Source: Gemmatimonadota bacterium
GTDB taxonomy: Bacteria; Gemmatimonadota; Gemmatimonadetes; Gemmatimonadales; Gemmatimonadaceae
Assembly (NCBI GenBank): GCA_023249305.1
Contig: JAHFCU010000010.1
Span: 1-64,000, forward strand
Reading direction: 5' to 3'
DNA length: 64,000 nt
Part shown: one piece after another, positions 29,172 to 36,867 of the stretch
Position numbering within the stretch: position 1 is the first letter of the stretch
Layout of the letters: the number at the start of each line of letters is the position of its first letter
Program-made: the position numbers and the translations under genes
The notes under the pieces: model-generated
What the model saw: the letters and a program-made list of their open reading frames with translations, nothing else
The model's database searches: none
Told to the model about the DNA's origin: nothing

Positions 29172-29763
29172 CGTGGTACCTCACGATGAAGAGACCGAAG
29201 AGCAAGTGCGCCGCGCCAAAGCCGGCGCCCAGTAGCCACGCCTGTGCCGCTATCGGCGCGAAGAGCGTGACTGCACCGAGGAGAACGAGCACCGAGCCAA
29301 GGACCGGCACGGCGCGCACCGAGAACGCGCCGCCCGACACCACGGCGGCACCATAGCAGAGCAGCCACGTGCCCGGCATCAACGACCAATGCCCGGCGAC
29401 TGCCAACGCTGCGGTGAGCAGGGCACCGGCTGCCAGCGGCGGCGCGAAGGCCAGCGCGAAGGTCCGCGCCGGGCCGGCGCGCAGCGACTGTCCTGACCGC
29501 CGTGCCTTGCGCGCCACCGCTGTGAGCGAGACGGTGATTGCCGCGGCCGCCGCGCCGAGCCAGAGCAAGAACCACTGCATCGGCGATGACATCCGCGGCG
29601 ACAGCACAGCGGCGACAACGCCGACGACACCCGTGCCGATCATCCCGCTTCCCGACACCGCCGTAAAGCGCCCGGCGCGCACCATCGTGTCGCGAATGAA
29701 CGCGAGCTGGTCGGCGGCATGCTCGGCGAGCGCGGCCGGTGGACGGGAATCAGGGCGGTGCAT
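29164..29763 (-). CDS. Membrane protein paired with regulator
   Basis: Predicted integral membrane protein of 199 residues from the ATG at 29763; an upstream in-frame start at 29808 adds only a poor 15-residue tail. A soluble N-terminal segment (RPPAALAEHAADQLAFIRDTM) is followed by about five or six transmembrane helices from residue 36 on. I do not know a function. It is co-transcribed with the winged-helix regulator (eight-base overlap), a layout seen for sensor or regulated membrane proteins of unknown role. Confidence 0.75.
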   Translation of the reverse strand: MHRPDSRPPAALAEHAADQLAFIRDTMVRAGRFTAVSGSGMIGTGVVGVVAAVLSPRMSSPMQWFLLWLGAAAAAITVSLTAVARKARRSGQSLRAGPARTFALAFAPPLAAGALLTAALAVAGHWSLMPGTWLLCYGAAVVSGGAFSVRAVPVLGSVLVLLGAVTLFAPIAAQAWLLGAGFGAAHLLFGLFIVRYHGG

Positions 29764-29774
29764 TTCTACTTTGC

Positions 29775-29780
29775 AATATA
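29775..29780 (-). promoter_or_regulatory. Candidate -10 element for membrane protein-regulator pair
   Basis: On the reverse strand TATATT lies 11 bases before the ATG at 29763, which would give a very short 5' leader. No clear -35 box. Confidence 0.3.
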
Positions 29781-29870
29781 AAGAGTACGGCGAAAAGAAA
29801 CAGGGCAAGCCGGACGTTACATGCGAGGTTATTCATTCGCACTCTGTCGACCGCGGCCCAAAAAACAAGA

Positions 29871-29896
29871 AGGACCGGCTCCCGGAAGCCGGTCCT
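29871..29896 (-). terminator. Rho-independent terminator
   Basis: Perfect 10-bp stem AGGACCGGCT/AGCCGGTCCT with a 6-base loop. Reading the reverse strand it is followed by TTCTTGTTTTTT, so it should end transcription coming from the bacilliredoxin gene at 30010-30444. Confidence 0.8.
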
Positions 29897-29906
29897 CTTG
29901 TCCGCA

Positions 29907-29951
29907 GGCGGCGCAAGCCGCCGCGATAACCAATGCCACGTTCGCATTGGT
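29907..29951. other. Two further hairpins in the same intergenic space
   Basis: 29907-29922 is GGCGGC-GCAA-GCCGCC, with a GCAA tetraloop on the plus strand. 29929-29951 is an 8-bp stem ACCAATGC/GCATTGGT with a 7-base loop. Together with the terminator they make a compact structured block of about 80 bases with no ORF of its own. Confidence 0.6.
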
Positions 29952-30009
29952 AATGATCAAGCTACAATCATTCCGTCAATTCGCGCCAGAGTGTTTGCGC
30001 AAATTCTTT

Positions 30010-30444
30010 TTAGCGCGTTGCGCCTGCTACGCAATGACGATCGAATGCATCCACGAGGTCCTGCGCGATGTCGGCAGCTGTGCGACTCTCGATCTGATGA
30101 CGCTCGAGCATGCGCACGATCTGCCCGTCTTTCAGCAGCGCGATGGCCGGTGATGATGGCGGATATCCCGTGAAGAACGCGCGCGCCGCTTTCGTGGCGT
30201 CCTCGTCCTGCCCGGCGAACACGGTGTACAGGTGATCCGGCGTGACCGTATGGCGCAGGGCGGCCGCCACCGCGGGCCGCGCGTTGCGCGCCGAGCAGCC
30301 GCAGACGGAATTCACCACCACTAGCGCGCTGCCCTTGGCATTGCCGAGCACCTCGGCGACTTCGGCTGCCGTGCGCAACTCCTGCACACCGAGTCGGGTC
30401 AGTTCTTCGCGCATCGGCGCGATCATCGGTTCGGGATACATCAT
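30010..30444 (-). CDS. Bacilliredoxin-family protein (BrxA/YphP)
   Basis: Thioredoxin-fold protein of 144 residues of the YphP/YqiW (BrxA/BrxB, DUF1094) family. The active site C48-G49-C50 in VVNSVCGCSARNARP is diagnostic, and the family's YPPSSPAIALLKDGQIVRMLERHQIE block is complete. In Firmicutes these proteins remove bacillithiol from protein thiols; presence here suggests bacillithiol or a similar low-molecular-weight thiol, though no bsh genes are in the window. It lies downstream of a GroES-like gene on the same strand with a 42-bp gap. Confidence 0.9.
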   Translation of the reverse strand: MMYPEPMIAPMREELTRLGVQELRTAAEVAEVLGNAKGSALVVVNSVCGCSARNARPAVAAALRHTVTPDHLYTVFAGQDEDATKAARAFFTGYPPSSPAIALLKDGQIVRMLERHQIESRTAADIAQDLVDAFDRHCVAGATR

Positions 30445-30486
30445 CAGACGTCCATTCCAGGTTGGGGGGTCACGTCATGTATTGCT

Positions 30487-30834
30487 TCAGCGCGCCAGCG
30501 CCAGGATCGCCGCCTGCGGTACCACGAGATAGCGTGCGTCGTCGAACGTGATCTCCACCGCCGCCTTGCGGAAGAACAACGCATAGTCACCCACGCGTGC
30601 TTGCATCGGCACGTGCCGTGTTTGCGGCCCTGAGGTGATGCGCCACGGTTCGTCGAGATGCTCCTCGACCGCGGGAAGCGGCTGCCCCGGTCCGGTGGCC
30701 ACGATCGTGCCGCCTTGCACCTGCTGCCCTTCCACGGCGGTCGCGGGCAGATACAGTCCGACCTTCGTGCGCTCTTCGCCATCCTCCACGCGAATGAGGA
30801 CGCGGTCACCAACGACGATGAGTTCTTTCTTCAT
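30487..30834 (-). CDS. GroES-like co-chaperonin
   Basis: Cpn10-fold protein of 115 residues, longer than the usual 95-100. It begins with ELIVVGDRVLIRVEDGEERTKVGLYLP, has the GGTIVATGPG turn and ends VGDYALFFRKAAVEITFDDARYLVVPQAAILALAR, which matches GroES order. A 20-residue insertion (about 57-76) sits between the GPG turn and the second half. No groEL is adjacent, unlike normal groESL operons, so this is probably an extra, divergent GroES copy. Whether it caps GroEL cannot be judged. Confidence 0.8.
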   Translation of the reverse strand: MKKELIVVGDRVLIRVEDGEERTKVGLYLPATAVEGQQVQGGTIVATGPGQPLPAVEEHLDEPWRITSGPQTRHVPMQARVGDYALFFRKAAVEITFDDARYLVVPQAAILALAR

Positions 30835-30879
30835 GCGGGCGAGAGAGACGGGGAAGGTAGGATTGTAGACGGACAGCGC

Positions 30880-32292
30880 CTATTTCACCAGCCAGAGCTT
30901 CTTCTGCTGACCGTGCACCCAGCGCGGCGTGCCATCGGTGCCGATCGTGATGTCTTCCTCGAGCGCCATCCGCACCGCCTGGCCCTTCCACTCAGGCACC
31001 GGTGTCGTGGCCTGCAGTTCGATGGAATACCACATGTTGGCGATCACCTTCGCGTCGCCGCGACCGGGCACACCGTCCTGGTAGTCCCACAGTCCGATGA
31101 GCGGCCCGGCGCCGTGCCCGTGCAGCCCGATCGGGTGCGAGTAGACCGTGCCGTTGATGCCGCGGGCCTTCATCTGCGCGAGCGACGCCGCGAGAATCTC
31201 GTTGCCCATGCGGCCGGGGCGGACCTCCGCGAGCACGATGTCCTGGAGCGCATTGCCGTTCGCAAACGCCTGCCGCAGCCCAGCCGGCGCCTCCTTCTCC
31301 CCAACCTTGAGGACGTACGCCATGTGCTGCGTGTCGGTGTTGAGGCCGAGCGCGGTGATGCCGACGTCGCAGTGCAACACATCGCCGCGCTGGATCACCG
31401 GATCCGCGCCCAGTGAATCCTCGGACACGCCGGCGCGCTGCACCTCGATGCTTGGCTGGAACCACGTCCCGAGTCCGAGGTCGTTCGCCCGTTGACGCCA
31501 CCACCACACAAGGTCGCTCGTCCGTGTCTTGCCCGGCACGATCGCCTTGGAGGAGTACATCTCGCCCACGAACTCCCAGGCGAGCTGCATCAACTGCCCG
31601 TAGAACGCGTCCTCGTCGGCAACGCGCGAGGCGATGAACTTCAGCGGCAGCTCCTCGGCGGGCTTTAGCCGCGCCGTCCAGCGATCGCCGAGCGCCTCGG
31701 TCATGCCAAGGTACTCACCGTGCGTCAGTCCATCGGAGAAGGCGAACGTACGCGAGTAGTCAATGCCGATGACGCGCGGATTCCGTTCGTCCACGACGCG
31801 CTTGAGCAGCTTCCACTGTTCGTCGCCCCAGAGCTCCGCCTGCTGGCCGCCAACCGGCGCTTGCACGGCCAGCGTGGAGCGCATCGCCTGCCAGACCCCG
31901 CCTTGCGACGAACCGCCGAGCGCAACGCGCTCGACACAGGAGCCGTCGCCGGGATCAGTCCGCCCGGAGGCGGCACACTTGTCGAACAGCACGTAGATCG
32001 TGCGGCGGCGGGCGGCGAACGTCGTCGGCGACACGAGCGACGAGAAGACCGGGTCTTCGGCATACTCGCGCATCGGCACGATCCACATATCGATGCCATG
32101 CGACCGCATGAGCGCGGGGAGCACCGTCTTCATGCGAGTCTCGAGCCAGTGTTGCTCTCGCGCGGCTTGTTCGCGCAGGGTGCCAAAAGGATGACGCTGG
32201 TCGGCGAGGCGAGTCGCGGGACGCTGCGCCGCGAGTGGAAGCGCGGCCCCGAGCAGGGCCGACGAGAACAACACACGCACAGTACGTGACAT
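30880..32292 (-). CDS. Secreted M24-family peptidase (Xaa-Pro peptidase-like)
   Basis: Exported pita-bread-fold metallopeptidase of 470 residues. The ATG at 32292 begins a Sec signal (VLFSSALLGAALPLAAQ); the frame continues open far upstream but through another gene. An N-terminal creatinase-like domain (about 30-240) includes the IDMWIVPMREYAEDPVF stretch. The metallopeptidase domain has CDVGITALGLNTD for the two Asp ligands, HPIGLHGHG for the His region and ALEEDI for a Glu ligand. It probably acts in the periplasm on proline-containing peptides; other M24 substrates are possible. Confidence 0.85.
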   Translation of the reverse strand: MSRTVRVLFSSALLGAALPLAAQRPATRLADQRHPFGTLREQAAREQHWLETRMKTVLPALMRSHGIDMWIVPMREYAEDPVFSSLVSPTTFAARRRTIYVLFDKCAASGRTDPGDGSCVERVALGGSSQGGVWQAMRSTLAVQAPVGGQQAELWGDEQWKLLKRVVDERNPRVIGIDYSRTFAFSDGLTHGEYLGMTEALGDRWTARLKPAEELPLKFIASRVADEDAFYGQLMQLAWEFVGEMYSSKAIVPGKTRTSDLVWWWRQRANDLGLGTWFQPSIEVQRAGVSEDSLGADPVIQRGDVLHCDVGITALGLNTDTQHMAYVLKVGEKEAPAGLRQAFANGNALQDIVLAEVRPGRMGNEILAASLAQMKARGINGTVYSHPIGLHGHGAGPLIGLWDYQDGVPGRGDAKVIANMWYSIELQATTPVPEWKGQAVRMALEEDITIGTDGTPRWVHGQQKKLWLVK

Positions 32293-32315
32293 GACTCCTA
32301 CCCGTGGAATGAGTG

Positions 32316-32879
32316 TCAGGCCGGCGGCGCCGGCGGCTCCTCGGGGGGCGCGCGCCGGGCCTCCGACACCCGCTGCGCCGTGGACGTGCGATGCTCCCGC
32401 TTGAGCAGCAGGCGCCGTACGATGGTAACCACCACGGCCAACAGCACGGTAAACGGGATGATCAGCACCACGCGCCACGCGAGCACCTGGGCCGCGCCTG
32501 GCAGCCAGTCGCTGAGTTCGGCCACGCCGCTGCCGATCTTCTCCAGTCCCACGGCCGTGAGCGCGAGCGACATCATGATCTCGGTGCCGGCCTCGAGCGC
32601 GGCGAACATCGGTCCGCGCCACCACCAGTGTCGCACCGTGTAGTTGGCCAGATGCGCTGTCAGCATCACCAGGATCAGCACGGCCCCGATTACCAGCGTG
32701 GCTCCCACCCACCACCCGCTCTCGGGGGAACCGTGCGACAGCACGTACGCGCGATAGAGCCGCAGCGTGACGCCGGTGATCAGCGCCATTTCCGGCAGTG
32801 AGTTGGACAAGCGGCGGATGGCCGTCGGATCTTCGACGACCTCCCAGGCGATGGTCTTGCGCGGGAAGAACTCGGCCAC
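32316..32879 (-). CDS. Hypothetical membrane protein
   Basis: Protein of 187 residues with about four hydrophobic segments (around 27-46, 57-78, 92-115 and 130-155), a cytoplasmic-looking start MAEFFPRKTIAWEVVEDPTAIRRL and a basic, Pro-rich tail. I do not recognise the family. It sits between the secreted esterase and peptidase genes on the same strand (nine and 23 bases away), so it is probably co-transcribed with them. Confidence 0.7.
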   Translation of the reverse strand: MAEFFPRKTIAWEVVEDPTAIRRLSNSLPEMALITGVTLRLYRAYVLSHGSPESGWWVGATLVIGAVLILVMLTAHLANYTVRHWWWRGPMFAALEAGTEIMMSLALTAVGLEKIGSGVAELSDWLPGAAQVLAWRVVLIIPFTVLLAVVVTIVRRLLLKREHRTSTAQRVSEARRAPPEEPPAPPA

Positions 32880-32888
32880 GGCTGAAGA

Positions 32889-33905
32889 CTATGGTGCGGC
32901 GATCTGCGTCGCGAGCCAGGTCAGGCTCTCTCGCGCGTGAGTTCGCCAGTAGTTCCAGTCGTGCACTCCAGCATACTCGTCGTACACCAGCGGCACGCGA
33001 CGGGCGGCCAGCGCGTCGCGGAACGCCCGGTTGCCCGCCAGGAATGGATCGCCTGCCCCACAGTCGACCTTGAGCTTTGGAAGCGGCGCGCCGCGGGCGC
33101 GCATGCGGTCGAGTATGTGCACCGGGTCGCGTGCATACCATGCGGTGGTGTCGCGGCCAAAGACCGCCCGCATGCTCAGGCCAACGGCGTTGTTCCAAAT
33201 GCGGTTCCACGTGGAATCGGCCGACCCCGCCGGGCGCGCATAAACCCCGAGCGGCGCCCACTCGAGCGGCCAGAGAACGCCCGAGTGCGACGCCGCGGCG
33301 CTGAAGGTCTCGGGGAACTGCAGCGCCAGCAGCAGCGCGCCGAATCCGCCCATGCTCAGCCCCGCGACGCCTCGGTGCGCGCGGTCGGCACGCGTGCGGT
33401 ACCTCGCATCCACCCACCGCACCAGATCGAACGCGACGTAGTCATCGTAGTGCGGCCACGGCACGCAGTACGTGCCGGCGTCGCCGGCGTACGCGGGGAG
33501 GGTCCGCTGGCAGCCAGGCATGTCGGGGAGCGAGTTCGACGTCATCCACCACGCATCGTCGCCATCAGGCATCACGACGATCATCTCGCGCATGCCACCG
33601 GCAATGAGTGTGTCCATCGACGTGTCGAGATGCCCGGCCTTCACCCAGTTGGTCTCGTTGCCGCTCCACCCGTGCAGGTAGTACGCCACCGGATAACGCG
33701 CCGATGATCGATCATACGAGGGCGGCAGGTAGACGACGACGTTCTTGTACGTGCCGAGGGCGTACGACCAAGCCGAATCGATGACGACGCGTCCCGCGCG
33801 GACGGCCTGGGCGGAACCCGCGACCGGCGCGAGCAGTGCCAGCGTCAAGACGGTGGCATACCTCCGCACCCCGCCCCCCAATCCCGCCCCTCGACTGAAT
33901 GTCAC
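32889..33905 (-). CDS. Secreted esterase, PF00756 (esterase D/feruloyl-type)
   Basis: Alpha/beta hydrolase of 338 residues. The start is the GTG at 33905, which overlaps the preceding RidA stop (GTGA) and begins a signal peptide (YATVLTLALLAPVAGSAQA). The catalytic Ser is in GLSMGGFGALLLAL, the oxyanion region is VAYYLHGWSGNETNW, and the terminal His is in YAGVHDWNYWRTH. The group includes feruloyl esterases, S-formylglutathione hydrolases and acetyl-xylan-like esterases; export argues against formaldehyde detoxification. Residues ending in CGAGDPFLAGNRAF carry the likely Asp. Confidence 0.82.
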   Translation of the reverse strand: MTFSRGAGLGGGVRRYATVLTLALLAPVAGSAQAVRAGRVVIDSAWSYALGTYKNVVVYLPPSYDRSSARYPVAYYLHGWSGNETNWVKAGHLDTSMDTLIAGGMREMIVVMPDGDDAWWMTSNSLPDMPGCQRTLPAYAGDAGTYCVPWPHYDDYVAFDLVRWVDARYRTRADRAHRGVAGLSMGGFGALLLALQFPETFSAAASHSGVLWPLEWAPLGVYARPAGSADSTWNRIWNNAVGLSMRAVFGRDTTAWYARDPVHILDRMRARGAPLPKLKVDCGAGDPFLAGNRAFRDALAARRVPLVYDEYAGVHDWNYWRTHARESLTWLATQIAAP

Positions 33906-34384
33906 CGGGCCGCTGCGATGCACTCGATCTCGACGCGCGCGTTCAGCGCGAGACCGTTGGCACCGAGCGCCGAGCGTGCGGGGAAGTTCGGCGCCGTGAA
34001 GTAGGTGCGGTACACGGTGTTCATCGCGTCCCACTCCTTCATGTCCGCCATGAAGACGGTGCACTTCACCACGCGATCTAGGGATGAACCGGCTGCGGTG
34101 AGCACCTGCTTGATGTTCTCAAGGGTCTGCTTCGTCTCGGCGGCGATACCGCCGCTCACGACTGCACCGCTCGCTGATGCGTCAGTGCCGATTTGACCCG
34201 CGAGATAGATCAGGTTGCCCACCCGTACGGCCGGCGAAAACGGCCGTGTGGGCGTACCGAAGGGATGCAGGAAGGCAACATCGCCGGAGGGAGCTGGTGC
34301 CGCGGTGGGCTTCGGCGGGACGGTGCACGCCGCAATGATGCCGGCGGAGAGCAGGACGAGATGAGACGTGCGCATGGTTCGCAT
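33902..34384 (-). CDS. RidA/YjgF-family lipoprotein
   Basis: RidA-fold protein of 160 residues. The RidA core starts after residue 38: FSPAVRVGNLIYLAGQIGTD, KQTLENIKQVLTAAGSSL, and PARSALGANGLALNARVEIE, which contains the conserved Arg and Glu of imine deaminases. Unusually it carries a lipoprotein signal with Cys20 (AGIIAACT), so it would be attached to a membrane outside the cytoplasm. Its stop overlaps the start of the secreted esterase gene (GTGA), so the two are coupled. Active-site residues are present, but imine hydrolysis in the periplasm is not an established role. Confidence 0.85.
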   Translation of the reverse strand: MRTMRTSHLVLLSAGIIAACTVPPKPTAAPAPSGDVAFLHPFGTPTRPFSPAVRVGNLIYLAGQIGTDASASGAVVSGGIAAETKQTLENIKQVLTAAGSSLDRVVKCTVFMADMKEWDAMNTVYRTYFTAPNFPARSALGANGLALNARVEIECIAAAR

Positions 34385-34487
34385 CGAGAGAGGTTTACCG
34401 AAGTTGGGCGTCCTTCACGGTGGGACGCAACCGTTGGTGCGTTACCGCGCGGGGGGTTCGCCTCCGCCTTTCGTGCGCTGCGTGCCG

Positions 34488-35282
34488 CTACTTGATCATG
34501 TGCCCAATCCGGCTCCACCGGATGTCGGTGATGAACGACAGGGCCCGGTCGGATTCGTTCTGCGGCACGTACGTATAGTAGATGAAGAGCGGGCGGCCGC
34601 GGATGTTGGCGCGCGGGACGAAGCTCCAGTAGCGCGAGTCCTTCGAGTTGTAGCGGTTGTCACCCATCATGAAGTAGTGGCCCGCCGGCACGACGAATGG
34701 TCCCCAGTCGTCATGCGTCGGCTGTTCGGGCGCCGGCCCAAAGCGTGACTGCTTGAGCCCAACCTTCTTCTGCCAGTCGAAAAGTGGGTGCACCTCGGTG
34801 GGGTCCCCCTTCGGATTCTGCTCCGCGCCGTAGCCTTGCCGCTGGGGAATCCCGTTGATGTGCAACAGGCCGCCGCGCATGTAGATGGTGTCGCCCGGCA
34901 TTCCAACGAGCCGCTTCACCAAGGTGGGCGTCGGATCATTGCCGAGCTCCGCTTCGTCCGCCTGATACGGCGATTCGAACACCACCACGTCGCCGCGCTT
35001 CGGCACGGCGTAGCCCGGCAGGTTCACCGACGTGAACGGCACGTGCGGGCCATATCTGAGCTTGTTGACGAACAGCCAGTCGCCGATGAGCAGCGCGGGG
35101 ATCATCGATCCCGACGGAATGCGGTACGCCTCGACAAAGAACGCGCGAAGAAACAGGAAGATGGCGAGCGTGGCCGCCAACGATTTGAAATTCTCCCAGG
35201 CGCGGCGGGCAAGCGGCGGCTTGCCGCCTGAGCGGGCGGCGGTCACGGCGTTCTTGGGCTTGTCGGCTTTCTTCTTGGCCAC
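34488..35282 (-). CDS. lepB: Signal peptidase I
   Basis: Type I signal peptidase of 264 residues. The GTG at 35282 has a GAGAGG ribosome binding sequence upstream and starts a Lys-rich tail; an ORF start further upstream (35351) lacks support. A transmembrane segment (about 34-52) precedes the catalytic Ser S59 in RIPSGSMIPALLIGD and the general-base Lys K123 in VKRLVGMPGD. YFMMGDNRYNSKDSR is the conserved box D-E region. It removes signal peptides of exported proteins at the periplasmic face. Confidence 0.95.
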   Translation of the reverse strand: MAKKKADKPKNAVTAARSGGKPPLARRAWENFKSLAATLAIFLFLRAFFVEAYRIPSGSMIPALLIGDWLFVNKLRYGPHVPFTSVNLPGYAVPKRGDVVVFESPYQADEAELGNDPTPTLVKRLVGMPGDTIYMRGGLLHINGIPQRQGYGAEQNPKGDPTEVHPLFDWQKKVGLKQSRFGPAPEQPTHDDWGPFVVPAGHYFMMGDNRYNSKDSRYWSFVPRANIRGRPLFIYYTYVPQNESDRALSFITDIRWSRIGHMIK

Positions 35283-35386
35283 GGAACCTCTCGCGCGAGA
35301 CTGGCAACCTTTGTACACCGGGAAATCTGGGCGGCGCGAGCGTCCGTTCAAGGGCAGCGCGCAATGACGACTCCGTACAGAAACAA

Positions 35387-35416
35387 GAGAGGGGCGCTCT
35401 CGCGAGCACCCCTCTC
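35387..35416 (-). terminator. Rho-independent terminator of the SWIB gene
   Basis: A 13-bp stem with one mismatch (GAGAGGGGCGCTC with GAGCACCCCTCTC) and a 4-base loop. On the reverse strand it is followed by TTGTTTC, suited to terminate transcription of the SWIB gene. Confidence 0.75.
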
Positions 35417-35433
35417 CCTGAATTCAGCGTGGC

Positions 35434-35754
35434 TTACTTGGCGTGCTTGAAGATGTACTTCGTCATCTCAAACATCGTCACGTTCGCCTTGCCGCCAAAC
35501 AGCGCCTTCAGCGCGCCGTCAGCGTTGATCTGGCGCCGGTTCTTCTTGTCCTGGAGACCGTTCTTCTTGATGTAGGCCCAGGTCTTCTTCATGATCTCGG
35601 TGCGCGGCTGCGCCTTGTCACCGACGACGGCGGCGAGGATCGCATCGGGCTGCACTGGCTTCATGAACGCGGCGTTCGGCTTGCGCGCTGACTTCTTCTT
35701 CGCCGGCTTCTTCGCCTTCTTCGCCGACTTCTTTGCCTTCTTCTTCGCGGCCAT
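35434..35754 (-). CDS. SWIB/MDM2-domain protein with lysine-rich tail
   Basis: Small basic protein of 106 residues. Residues 1-26 are almost only Lys, Ala and Pro, like bacterial histone H1-like tails. The rest is a SWIB/MDM2 domain (QPDAILAAVVG, EIMKKTWAYIKKNGLQDKKNRRQINAD, MFEMTKYIFKH). The ATG at 35754 is preceded by AGGAG at good spacing. The combination occurs in Chlamydiae and some other bacteria and is thought to bind DNA; a nucleoid role is inferred, not shown. Confidence 0.9.
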   Translation of the reverse strand: MAAKKKAKKSAKKAKKPAKKKSARKPNAAFMKPVQPDAILAAVVGDKAQPRTEIMKKTWAYIKKNGLQDKKNRRQINADGALKALFGGKANVTMFEMTKYIFKHAK

Positions 35755-35799
35755 TCGAAATCTCCTGGAAAGGATGTTCTCGGTCGGCGCTCTCCCGGT

Positions 35800-35805
35800 A
35801 GAATA
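35800..35805 (-). promoter_or_regulatory. Candidate -10 element of SWIB gene
   Basis: TATTCT on the reverse strand, 45 bases before the ATG at 35754. The upstream -35 region has no strong match. Confidence 0.35.
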
Positions 35806-35831
35806 CGCGCCCCGACGTCTCGAAAGTAAGT

Positions 35832-35866
35832 CGTTTCCCTCTGAGCGCAATAGCGTTTCCCTCTGA
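35832..35866. promoter_or_regulatory. 13-bp direct repeat upstream of SWIB gene
   Basis: CGTTTCCCTCTGA occurs at 35832-35844 and again at 35854-35866, 22 bp (two helical turns) apart, just upstream of the predicted SWIB promoter. It may be a regulator site; on the reverse strand it resembles part of the CAGAGGGAAA variant in decamer element 2. Confidence 0.5.
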
Positions 35867-35964
35867 AAACACGGGAATTTCCGGCGCCCCCGCCCGCTGC
35901 CCCAGAGGGAGAACCGCCCCGCCCGCGTGCCGTGCACGCCCCGCAACCAGCGGATGGCGGGCGT

Positions 35965-36867
35965 CTACGCCGCGCCAGCGCCGGTCCACGCGCGCAGAAG
36001 CGCCATCATCCGCAGGTCGGCGGAGTCGGCGCCCGGATCCTCCTCCTCTACCTCGGCGTAGTCGTGCGGCGTCTCCAGAATGCAGGGCACCGCCGCCGTG
36101 CGCGGGTCGGCCAGCAGCCATTGGAAGGGCAGGGTGCCGATCGCCCCCTCGCCCAGCAGGGCGTGGCGGTCCTTGTTCGAGCCGAACGGGTGCTGGCTGT
36201 CGTTCAGGTGGAAGAACGCGGGCGGCTCACCGATGACCTGCTCGAACCGATCCAGCACCCCCCGGAGCGACGCCTCACTCGAGGCAATGTCGTGGCCAGC
36301 GGCGAAGAGATGGCAGGTGTCGAGCCCGTACCCGGTGCGGTGACGGAGTTCCGCCGGCACCTGCGCCAGCATCAGCGCGATCTCCTCGGGGGCCCGCCCC
36401 ATGGTCTTCCCCGCCCCTGCTGTATTTTCCACGAGCACACGCGTCGTGCCGGGGAGGGTCTGCACGGCATGCCGAATGGTCTCGCCCACTCGGATGGCCG
36501 CCGCTTCCGCGTTGCCCGTCCCTGCCGATCCCGGATGGAAGCAGCATCCTCGGGCGCCGATGGCTTGCGTGCGCTCGAGTTCCTTGGCCAGCCCCGTGCG
36601 AGCACGCGTCGCCTTTTCCTCCTCGGGCGATGCGGTGTTCAGCACATACGCGGCGTGCACCAGCACGTCCCCGGGCATGATGCCGGCTGTCGCCAGTGCC
36701 TCGTGGAAGCGCGCGACCTTCTCGGCCTTCATTCCCGCTTTCTCGCCGTAGTACGTGGGCGGGGCCGTGAAGATCTGCAGGGTAGTCATGCCCGCCGAAC
36801 CCGCGCGCCGGGCCGCCATGGCGATGCCGCCCGCGTCGCTCGGGTGCGACCCGAGCAGGCGCCTCAC
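35965..36867 (-). CDS. nfo: Endonuclease IV (AP endonuclease)
   Basis: TIM-barrel zinc nuclease of 300 residues that cuts DNA at abasic sites and removes 3' blocking groups. The zinc-ligand motifs are in order: LVHAAYVLN, CFHPGSAG, VLVENTAG, GLDTCHLFAAGHD, FFHLNDSQHPFGSNKDRH and ILETPHD. The N-terminus LGSHPSDAGGIAMAAR matches the family. The GTG start overlaps the stop of the preceding receiver-domain gene by four bases (GTGA), an unusual coupling for a repair nuclease. Confidence 0.93.
   Translation of the reverse strand: MRRLLGSHPSDAGGIAMAARRAGSAGMTTLQIFTAPPTYYGEKAGMKAEKVARFHEALATAGIMPGDVLVHAAYVLNTASPEEEKATRARTGLAKELERTQAIGARGCCFHPGSAGTGNAEAAAIRVGETIRHAVQTLPGTTRVLVENTAGAGKTMGRAPEEIALMLAQVPAELRHRTGYGLDTCHLFAAGHDIASSEASLRGVLDRFEQVIGEPPAFFHLNDSQHPFGSNKDRHALLGEGAIGTLPFQWLLADPRTAAVPCILETPHDYAEVEEEDPGADSADLRMMALLRAWTGAGAA

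Noticed and set aside
29873-29955. tRNA or rRNA fragment in the hairpin-rich gap
   Set aside because: No anticodon arm, T-arm or conserved loop sequence; stems do not form a cloverleaf.
32293-33417. Upstream part of the 845-codon reverse-strand open frame ending at 30880
   Set aside because: It covers the secreted esterase and membrane-protein genes, which have clear families in another frame. The M24 peptidase starts at 32292 with a signal peptide.
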